Assembly: GCF_010500895.1 (NCBI RefSeq)
Contig: NZ_JAAAWO010000009.1
Location: 1 to 64,000 of the forward strand
Direction of reading: 5' to 3'
DNA length: 64,000 nucleotides
Origin: Alteromonas genovensis
GTDB lineage: Bacteria; Pseudomonadota; Gammaproteobacteria; Enterobacterales; Alteromonadaceae
This document shows positions 58,069 to 64,000 of the stretch, piece after piece. The translations under genes and the position numbers were made by a program. Numbering within the stretch: position 1 is the stretch's first letter; each line of letters begins with the position of its first letter. The notes under the pieces were generated by a model. That model ran no database searches, had not been told where the DNA came from, and saw only the letters and a program-made list of their open reading frames with translations.

Positions 58069-58842
58069 TTAAACGTCGTCTGAAATTTTGTTTTCTGCTT
58101 CGTCTTGCTCGGGTTCATCTGCGTCTTTGGCCTTTCCAGCGTATAGTCCGCCTATGATCACGCCCACTTCAAATAAAAACCACATGGGGATTGCCAATAA
58201 AGTTTGCGAGATAATGTCCGGCGGGGTAAGCAGCATGCCGACAACAAACGCACCAACCACCACAAATGGGCGTTTAGCACGTAGTGATTTGGCGTCTGTA
58301 ACACCGGTCCAACACAATAGAATAATAGCGATGGGTATTTCAAAAGACACGCCAAAAGCGAAAAACAGCTTTAACACGAAGTTAAGGTAGCTTGAAATAT
58401 CGGTGCTTACCGTAACGCCCTCGGGGGCCACACTCGTGAAAAAGGCAAAGGCAATGGGGAAAACCACAAAGTACGCAAAGGCCATACCCGCATAAAAGAG
58501 TAAGGTGCTTGATAACAACAATGGCGCCACCAAACGCTTTTCATTACGGTAAAGACCTGGCGCCACGAAGCCCCACACTTGATAAAGCACGTAAGGAATG
58601 GCGATAAAAAAGGATAGCACCAAGGTAAGTTTAAACGGCGCGAAAAACGGTGAGGCAACGTCAGTGGCAATCATTGTGGCATTTTCTGGCATTGCATTTA
58701 AAAGCGGCATAGCCAAAAGCTGATACAAATCTTGCGCAAACGCAGCCAAGCACAGGAAAACCACCAGCACGCTCAATAGCGCCTTTAGAATTCTGCTGCG
58801 TAATTCAATTAAATGAGATAGTAAGTTGTTTGCGTCAGACAT
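58069..58842 (-). CDS. tatC: Sec-independent translocase subunit TatC
   Basis: The 257-residue protein has six helices and the opening H-L-I-E-L-R-S-R motif at residues 10-17, plus F-x-x-F-K near 71 and [11 protein letters not shown] near 87. It recognises twin-arginine signals. It starts on the base after the tatB stop. Confidence 0.97.
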   Translation of the reverse strand: MSDANNLLSHLIELRSRILKALLSVLVVFLCLAAFAQDLYQLLAMPLLNAMPENATMIATDVASPFFAPFKLTLVLSFFIAIPYVLYQVWGFVAPGLYRNEKRLVAPLLLSSTLLFYAGMAFAYFVVFPIAFAFFTSVAPEGVTVSTDISSYLNFVLKLFFAFGVSFEIPIAIILLCWTGVTDAKSLRAKRPFVVVGAFVVGMLLTPPDIISQTLLAIPMWFLFEVGVIIGGLYAGKAKDADEPEQDEAENKISDDV

Positions 58843-59142
58843 CTACTGCTTTTTATATGGTTCTTGAACCGACTCAGCCGCTTTTTTCAACTCATCAACA
58901 CTTTGTTCAAGTTCTGGTGAGAGATCTTTAAGCCCTTGCTGTTCCGCTTTCTTAAGATTTTCATGCAATTCGTGCACGCGCAATTGATGCTCAACTTCTT
59001 GCTTAAAGCCAGTTGCCATATTACGCACGCCGCGAATAGTATTAATAGTAGAACGCATGGCACCGGGCAACCGTTCTGGACCTAACACTAGTAGGGCCAG
59101 AACGCCAATGACCAATAACTCCCAAAAGCCAATATCAAACAT
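58843..59142 (-). CDS. tatB: Sec-independent translocase subunit TatB
   Basis: The 99-residue protein has an N-terminal helix ([13 protein letters not shown]) followed by G-P-E-R-L-P and a long amphipathic helix. It forms the receptor with TatC. Its start overlaps the tatA stop by one base. Confidence 0.96.
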   Translation of the reverse strand: MFDIGFWELLVIGVLALLVLGPERLPGAMRSTINTIRGVRNMATGFKQEVEHQLRVHELHENLKKAEQQGLKDLSPELEQSVDELKKAAESVQEPYKKQ

Positions 59143-59381
59143 TAGGACTTATCTTTAACGTCGCTTTCTGTTTTTGTGGATACTGAGTCAGTCGAGCGCT
59201 GCTCTTCAACCTGTTTTTTTTGGTCGAAGTCTGCATCTTTATCGTCTTCAGTGATTTCTTTTTTGAAACCTTTGATGGCACTACCTAAGTCGGTGCCGAT
59301 ACCTTTAAGGCGTTTTGTACCAAAAAGTAACACAACAATAACCAGTATTATCAGCAACTGCCAAATACTAATTCCACCCAT
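59142..59381 (-). CDS. tatA: Sec-independent translocase subunit TatA
   Basis: The 79-residue protein has [13 protein letters not shown], then F-G-T-K-R-L and the amphipathic G-S-A-I-K-G-F-K-K segment, ending in a charged tail. It forms the pore. It heads the minus-strand run tatA to hemB. Confidence 0.97.
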   Translation of the reverse strand: MGGISIWQLLIILVIVVLLFGTKRLKGIGTDLGSAIKGFKKEITEDDKDADFDQKKQVEEQRSTDSVSTKTESDVKDKS

Positions 59382-59563
59382 AAAATTTATCTCCCCAACG
59401 TCAATGGCACCAGTATGCCACCGCGAGCCGTTCCTTTCACCTGAATATTTATCTTATCGAATAATCATTGACGTTTTGTACTTACCGTTTCATTCTTTGT
59501 ATTACAAAGGTTTGCTAATTTAAGCACCTAACATCACGATTGCTAACAAGGGGTTAGTCGTTA

Positions 59564-60610
59564 ATGACCTGTGCGGTAACTGTGTTATGTCACCTAATGC
59601 TTGTCAACTTTTCGCCGCTACAAACCAACATAGAGACGGCCAAACGTAATGTAGATGCGGTCAGTAACCATGAGCAATCACAAAGCAGCGCCAGCCTGCA
59701 AACCCATCAGTCCAATGAGGCCAATGACGTTCATGAACATCATTTTGACGAGCAGTGGTTTGATATCTGGCAGCGCAGTTTTACTGACTCCATGGATTTT
59801 ACTGTAAAGCAGTTTGATGGTTGGTTTCACAGTGGCGACTCAGGTGCAAAACAGCTTGGTGAACAGGCCCATGCCGAGGGGCGTATTCAGCTTGCGTGGG
59901 AACCTCGTTCTGAGGATTTTGCTGACACAGATTTACGTTTTAGGATCCGCGTAAAGCTTCCGGCACTTGAAGAGCGCGTTGACCTTTTGTTAAGTGACAA
60001 TGAAGATGAAACCCAAGACTCATCGATTCGAGCCGCCAGAGATACCGCCGATAACAATCGCGACCAGACCACCATTGCCCTGCGCTTTCGCCCAGACCAG
60101 AATTCACACTACTCTTTTAGAGTAGGAGCCGGACGACGGGACCAACTGTATACCCGAGCAAGGTATCGGGATGCCCTAGCTTTCACCAATAAATTGGCCA
60201 TGCTGTATGATGCTGAGTTGTATTATTTTACCAGGGACAGACTTGGTGCAGAGATAGGCGCTGCCTTTCAGTACGATATTAGCCCACGGCACCTTGTGAG
60301 ACAAAACAATCGCTTTTTCTATCGCGATGAAACCAACGACTGGTTTTGGCGACATGAAATTCAGCACCTTTATTCTATTAACAACCACAACGCGTTAATT
60401 CCGCACCTGATGGTAGAAGGACTGAGTCAACCAAATTATCGCGTAGAGGAGGTGTATGGTGGATTAAGATGGCGCTCTAACACGATTAGAGACTGGTTGT
60501 ATTTCGATGTAGAGCCCTTCGTTCTATTACTTCGCGAAGATAACTTTTCAGCGTCTTTAGGTGTGGCCCTTAGAGTAGAAGCCTACTACGGCGGCAACTC
60601 AGGCAATTAA
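59564..60610 (+). CDS. Predicted outer-membrane protein of unknown function
   Basis: The 348-residue protein has a hydrophobic start, a His/Gln/Ser-rich linker (about residues 25-62), then strands rich in charged and aromatic residues (I-R-V-K-L-P, T-I-A-L-R-F-R-P, S-F-R-V-G-A-G-R-R) that read like a beta-barrel. I do not recognise the family. It diverges from tatA. Confidence 0.68.
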   Translation: MTCAVTVLCHLMLVNFSPLQTNIETAKRNVDAVSNHEQSQSSASLQTHQSNEANDVHEHHFDEQWFDIWQRSFTDSMDFTVKQFDGWFHSGDSGAKQLGEQAHAEGRIQLAWEPRSEDFADTDLRFRIRVKLPALEERVDLLLSDNEDETQDSSIRAARDTADNNRDQTTIALRFRPDQNSHYSFRVGAGRRDQLYTRARYRDALAFTNKLAMLYDAELYYFTRDRLGAEIGAAFQYDISPRHLVRQNNRFFYRDETNDWFWRHEIQHLYSINNHNALIPHLMVEGLSQPNYRVEEVYGGLRWRSNTIRDWLYFDVEPFVLLLREDNFSASLGVALRVEAYYGGNSGN

Positions 60611-60637
60611 TGAGGTCGGACTTTTTTGATTGGCAAA

Positions 60638-60678
60638 TAAAAAGGCCAGTTTTTATCAACTGGCCTTCTTTCTTTTAT
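60638..60678. terminator. Bidirectional terminator between the barrel gene and ilvH
   Basis: AAGGCCAGTT and AACTGGCCTT pair across TTTATC with A- and T-rich flanks, serving both convergent genes. Confidence 0.9.
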
Positions 60679-60721
60679 CGTTTCTGTGCTGCCAGTCATT
60701 AGCAGCGAAAGCCGATAAATA

Positions 60722-61219
60722 TTAAGGACGAAGTGCTCTATCACCCCGCGCTAAACCGCACACGCCGGTTCGTGAAGATTCAATCACCTCAGCACATTGC
60801 CCCATAGTGGCGGCAAACGCGTCGAGCTTATCGGTAGTACCGGTAATCTCAATGGTGTAGTTGTTGGCATTCACATCGAGAATACGACCACGAAATATAT
60901 CTGAATTACGCTTCACTTCTGCGCGCACTGACTCTGTACGAGTAGCGACCTTGATTAACATCAGTTCGCGCTCAATGTGCGTATTTTCCGTTAAATCGGC
61001 CACTTTAAGTACGTCGATAAGCTTGTTCACCTGCTTGGTGATCTGCTCTATCACCTTATCATCCCCGTGGGTGATAATCGTTAAACGAGACAAGCTTGAA
61101 TCGTCTGTAGGCGCTACACATAACGAATCAACGTTATATCCACGCTGTGAGAATACACCAACAATACGTGATAGTGCGCCAGGGGCGTTTTCCATTAATA
61201 CTGAAATAATGCGTTTCAT
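60722..61219 (-). CDS. ilvH: Acetolactate synthase small subunit
   Basis: The 165-residue protein has the ACT domain start I-S-V-L-M-E-N-x-P-G-A-L-S-R-I-V-G-V-F-S-Q-R and G-Y-N-V-D-S-L, where valine binds to inhibit the enzyme. It overlaps the large-subunit stop by one base. Confidence 0.97.
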   Translation of the reverse strand: MKRIISVLMENAPGALSRIVGVFSQRGYNVDSLCVAPTDDSSLSRLTIITHGDDKVIEQITKQVNKLIDVLKVADLTENTHIERELMLIKVATRTESVRAEVKRNSDIFRGRILDVNANNYTIEITGTTDKLDAFAATMGQCAEVIESSRTGVCGLARGDRALRP

Positions 61220-62952
61220 CAGGTTCGCTCCGTCTTGCTCAAGCGCATGTCATCCATGGCGCCGTACTTAATTTGCATTGGATATACGTGTTCGTTTTGA
61301 TCGATGGCAATGTCCATAAATACAAGTCTATCTGTATAGCTAAAGCATTTTTCCATCGCTGCATCTAGGTCTTCTAACTTGTCGACCTTAATACCAACAT
61401 GCCCATAGGCCTCAGCAAGCTTAACGAAGTCAGGCATAGAATCCATGTAGGAATGCGAGTGGCGACCTTTATAAATCATATCTTGCCATTGGCGAACCAT
61501 TCCAAGGGCACGGTTGTTCAACGAAATAATCTTAATTGGTAGGTTGTACTGCAAGCAGGTAGACAACTCTTGAATATTCATTTGAATACTACCGTCACCA
61601 GTGACTACAACCGATGTGGCTTTAGGGTGAGCAAACTGAACGCCCATGGCCGCTGGCAAGCCAAAGCCCATGGTGCCAAGGCCACCTGAATTTATCCACT
61701 GACGAGGTTTGTCGTATTGATAATACAATGCCGCAAACATTTGATGTTGGCCAACATCTGAACTCACAAACGCTTTTCCATCGGTATGTTTGTACAAGGT
61801 CTCGATAACGCGCTGAGGCTTTATGACTTCCTCGCCTTGCTCGTAATTCAAACACGTCTTTGCACGCCATGTTGCAATTTGTTCCCACCAATCGGCAAGC
61901 TTCTCTGGCTGATGTGATAAGTCTTTCTTATCTACTTGGCTAAGAATTTGATCCAATACTTTATCTACCGAGCCCACAACAGGAATGTGTGCGTTTACGG
62001 TTTTTGAGATTGACGCTGGGTCGATATCTACGTGAATAATGTCTGCATGGGGACAGAACTTGTCCACATTGTTTGTCACGCGGTCATCAAATCGAGCCCC
62101 CAATGCAATAATACAATCGGCATTGTGCATCGATTTGTTGGCTTCAAGGGTGCCGTGCATGCCCAACATACCGATAAACTGCTTGTGCGTGCCTGGCATT
62201 GCACCTAAACCCATAAGTGTACAAGTTACAGGAGCATTGAGCTTTTCTGCCAATTCAATCACTTTACTTGATGCATCGCATGCTACTGCACCGCCGCCAA
62301 CATAAAGTATGGGGCGCTCGGCCTTAAGTAGTGACTCTACCGCTTTTTTAACCTGCTTTGGGTGGCCTTTTTCAGTGGGGTTATATGAGCGCATAGTAAC
62401 ATCGCTTGGGAATACATAGGGATGTTCATCTGCCACACTCACCAAGTCTTTTGGTAAATCAACCACAACAGGGCCAGGACGCCCCGTGTTTGCAATATAA
62501 TAAGCCTTAGCAATCGCCTCTGGGATATCCACTGAACGCTTAACAAGAAAGCTGTGCTTAACGATAGGGCGCGAGCACCCAACCATGTCCGTTTCTTGGA
62601 ATGCGTCTTCACCAATGTGCATAGACGGTACTTGCCCTGACAGCACAACCATAGGAATTGAATCCATATAGGCTGTGGCTATACCGGTGATCGTGTTTGT
62701 TGCCCCTGGACCTGAGGTGACGAGAACGGTGCCGGTTTTGCCAGTTGAACGTGCATACCCATCCGCCATATGTGCGGCTGCCTGTTCATGACGCACGAGG
62801 ACATGTTTGACATCTTCTTGCGCATATAACGCATCGTAAATGTCTAGTACGGCTCCACCTGGGTAGCCGAATACATGAGTCACTCCTACATCTTTTAGCG
62901 CTTCAACCACCATGGCTGCGCCCGACATCATTTTCACTGTTGTATCTCCCAT
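61219..62952 (-). CDS. ilvI: Acetolactate synthase large subunit
   Basis: The 577-residue thiamine-diphosphate enzyme joins two pyruvates, or pyruvate and 2-oxobutyrate, for branched amino acids. It has G-Y-P-G-G-A-V-L-D near residue 29, R-H-E-Q-A-A-A-H-M with the catalytic glutamate near 55, and the cofactor loop [10 protein letters not shown] near 434. Length and partner fit the IlvIH isozyme. I see no leader peptide attenuator upstream. Confidence 0.97.
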   Translation of the reverse strand: MGDTTVKMMSGAAMVVEALKDVGVTHVFGYPGGAVLDIYDALYAQEDVKHVLVRHEQAAAHMADGYARSTGKTGTVLVTSGPGATNTITGIATAYMDSIPMVVLSGQVPSMHIGEDAFQETDMVGCSRPIVKHSFLVKRSVDIPEAIAKAYYIANTGRPGPVVVDLPKDLVSVADEHPYVFPSDVTMRSYNPTEKGHPKQVKKAVESLLKAERPILYVGGGAVACDASSKVIELAEKLNAPVTCTLMGLGAMPGTHKQFIGMLGMHGTLEANKSMHNADCIIALGARFDDRVTNNVDKFCPHADIIHVDIDPASISKTVNAHIPVVGSVDKVLDQILSQVDKKDLSHQPEKLADWWEQIATWRAKTCLNYEQGEEVIKPQRVIETLYKHTDGKAFVSSDVGQHQMFAALYYQYDKPRQWINSGGLGTMGFGLPAAMGVQFAHPKATSVVVTGDGSIQMNIQELSTCLQYNLPIKIISLNNRALGMVRQWQDMIYKGRHSHSYMDSMPDFVKLAEAYGHVGIKVDKLEDLDAAMEKCFSYTDRLVFMDIAIDQNEHVYPMQIKYGAMDDMRLSKTERT

Positions 62953-63192
62953 AAAAGGTTATGTATTGTCAGCTTTCGTTGACCATGTCTGGACTATATC
63001 GAAGCTATTAGGAAGATAAAACACCAAATTGAGGAAAAGTGAGATATATATCCCAGTAACGAGGATTTTTAGGATAAACATTTCGAATGCAGCGAGCTTG
63101 CAACCTAAATTAGGATAGAGTTTTACATTGATTTAACATTTATTAGGATCAATACATCTTGTGCACAGGTATAGGGTAAAGGTAGACACGAC

Positions 63193-63576
63193 TTAATCTG
63201 ATATGTCTACATCAAGGTCGCTATTATCACTTATGGTTGTATCGCTTCCATCATCGCCATCCTCAAGAATTGGTTTTTGAGAACCGTAAATACTCGCTGC
63301 TTTTGGTCGATTTATGCGTCGTTGATACTTTAACCACACCCTCTCTTGAGGCGTTGCTGGCTCGCGATGGCCTAGTGCTGATTCGAGGTAGGATTGCTCT
63401 TCATCATTTTCGGGCGTTATGTGGCCATCTACAAGCGCTGCAAATAATCCCCCTGTAGACTGCAGAAGTTTGCTCTCTGAAATAGAGAAATCACCGGAAC
63501 GGGCAAAGCCATACGGGTAATTTTTTTTATCCACAAACAATTTACCCACTACCTGCTCTTTCGTCATAACCGACAT
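63193..63576 (-). CDS. maoP: MaoP-like macrodomain protein (DUF413)
   Basis: From ATG 63576 the protein has 127 residues. It has the DUF413 pattern: F-V-D-K-K-N-Y-P-Y-G-F-A-R-S-G-D-F-S near residue 15 and R-E-P-A-T-P-Q-E-R-V-W-L-K-Y-Q-R-R-I-N-R-P-K near 70. In E. coli MaoP helps organise the Ori macrodomain with a nearby DNA site. Here the tail is a long acidic D/S/E run. The start is set by GGGGTG just upstream. Confidence 0.85.
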   Translation of the reverse strand: MSVMTKEQVVGKLFVDKKNYPYGFARSGDFSISESKLLQSTGGLFAALVDGHITPENDEEQSYLESALGHREPATPQERVWLKYQRRINRPKAASIYGSQKPILEDGDDGSDTTISDNSDLDVDISD

Positions 63577-63750
63577 ATTCACCCCGTTCAACACATGTTA
63601 GCTTGGTGGTAGCTGGCAACACACGCGCTCAGCTATGCAATAGACTTTTTACCCGACATCTATCGATAGGTTTAGTTTGGTTTATAGCGGCTGTCAAACC
63701 GAAAATACACGGTAGTAAAAACTTAATATATTAAGGTGGTTTGAAGACAG

Positions 63751-63775
63751 AAAAGGCCGCAAATGCGGCCCTCTA
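63751..63775 (-). terminator. Terminator downstream of the DUF4442 gene
   Basis: GGCCGC and GCGGCC pair across AAAT, followed by a T run on the minus strand. It lies about 25 bases past the stop of the right-edge gene. Confidence 0.85.
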
Positions 63776-63799
63776 AATCACGGTTGATGAAACGCTTTT

Positions 63800-64000
63800 T
63801 TACCGTTTCTCACTTATCCACACAGTAATAGTTCCATCAACCACTACTGTGCCCTCTTTGTTGTATGCTTTTACTGAAATAGGCAGGTTACCGGGCTTCC
63901 ATGCATCTTCTGGCACTTCGGCAACACAACGTATATCGGAGTCTGCTTTTGCTGGGTACTTCACTTCCATACCTTTAGGAATCCACCGCAAATGTTTAGG
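63800..64000 (-). CDS. DUF4442 (hotdog-fold) protein, partial
   Basis: The visible 66 residues are a C-terminus: W-I-P-K-G-M-E-V-K-Y-P-A-K-A near the edge, then V-A-E-V-P, I-S-V-K-A-Y and V-V-V-D-G-T-I-T-V-W-I-S. This is the second half of the DUF4442 family, related to hotdog thioesterases. The frame stays open to the window edge, so the N-terminal half is outside. Confidence 0.7.
   Translation of the reverse strand, partial: PKHLRWIPKGMEVKYPAKADSDIRCVAEVPEDAWKPGNLPISVKAYNKEGTVVVDGTITVWISEKR

Noticed and set aside
62953..63192. Leader-peptide attenuator before ilvI
   Set aside because: No short frame rich in Leu/Val/Ile codons and no terminator hairpin precede the gene.

Overview
The window looks like chromosomal DNA from a marine gammaproteobacterium of the Alteromonas type. 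This rests on gene content and order: tatABC linked to tatD and hemB, trxA-rho beside rhlB-gppA, maoP next to ilvIH, many outer-membrane and envelope proteins, a two-domain NagZ, and short-arm TTG/GTG starts mixed with a mid-range GC content. No species call is possible from the sequence alone.

Positions 1-4439 are an integron cassette array. Seven attC sites (about 435, 864, 1570, 2259, 2965, 3576 and 4324) all point the same way, and the 7-bp cores of four consecutive cassettes pair exactly with their own starts. The cassettes carry a small membrane protein, a DUF2695 protein, HigBA, an inverted ParDE pair, an addiction-module antitoxin with a ParE-like toxin, a four-helix membrane protein, and an inverted RelB-like/RelE-like pair. 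So four of the seven cassettes are toxin-antitoxin modules. At the extreme left a minus-strand ATG with a strong ribosome binding site sits where an integron integrase should begin; its start region lies in a 12-bp perfect inverted repeat. Right of the array are a truncated P-loop kinase remnant (4505-4837), a VOC protein and a small secreted/membrane gene whose start codon reads ATA.

Positions 5.6-17.4 kb hold accessory and envelope functions: an NhaP2-like antiporter, unknown small proteins, a phosphatase/P-loop kinase pair, a 16-bp tandem repeat, a GDSL hydrolase, a divergent Nramp-type transporter, and a minus-strand run porin - solute-binding protein - alginate-export-type porin.

Positions 17.5-29.2 kb contain a YitT protein, a probable very small basic protein, alr, and a peptidoglycan-recycling neighbourhood: murQ, namZ (exo-N-acetylmuramidase, DUF1343), nagZ, an NhaC-type transporter and a lipoprotein gamma-glutamyltransferase. 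NamZ and NagZ would release MurNAc and GlcNAc, and MurQ would process MurNAc-6-phosphate.

Positions 29.2-43 kb are mostly housekeeping or metabolic: NYN protein, VOC protein, aldehyde dehydrogenase, purA, DUF2065, a kynureninase-like PLP enzyme, a CnoX/YbbN thioredoxin, an Mpo1-like protein, an S9 peptidase, a PQQ-type sugar dehydrogenase, Dps, a His-rich PCu(A)C copper chaperone and tRNA-Thr(TGT).

Positions 42.6-64 kb: purEK, a 200-bp MITE-like long inverted repeat upstream of purE, a hybrid histidine kinase, an M20 amidohydrolase, rho, trxA, divergent rhlB-gppA, then the minus-strand operon tatA-tatB-tatC-(secreted unknown)-tatD-diguanylate cyclase-hemB, an outer-membrane protein, ilvI-ilvH, maoP and the 3' end of a DUF4442 gene running off the right edge.
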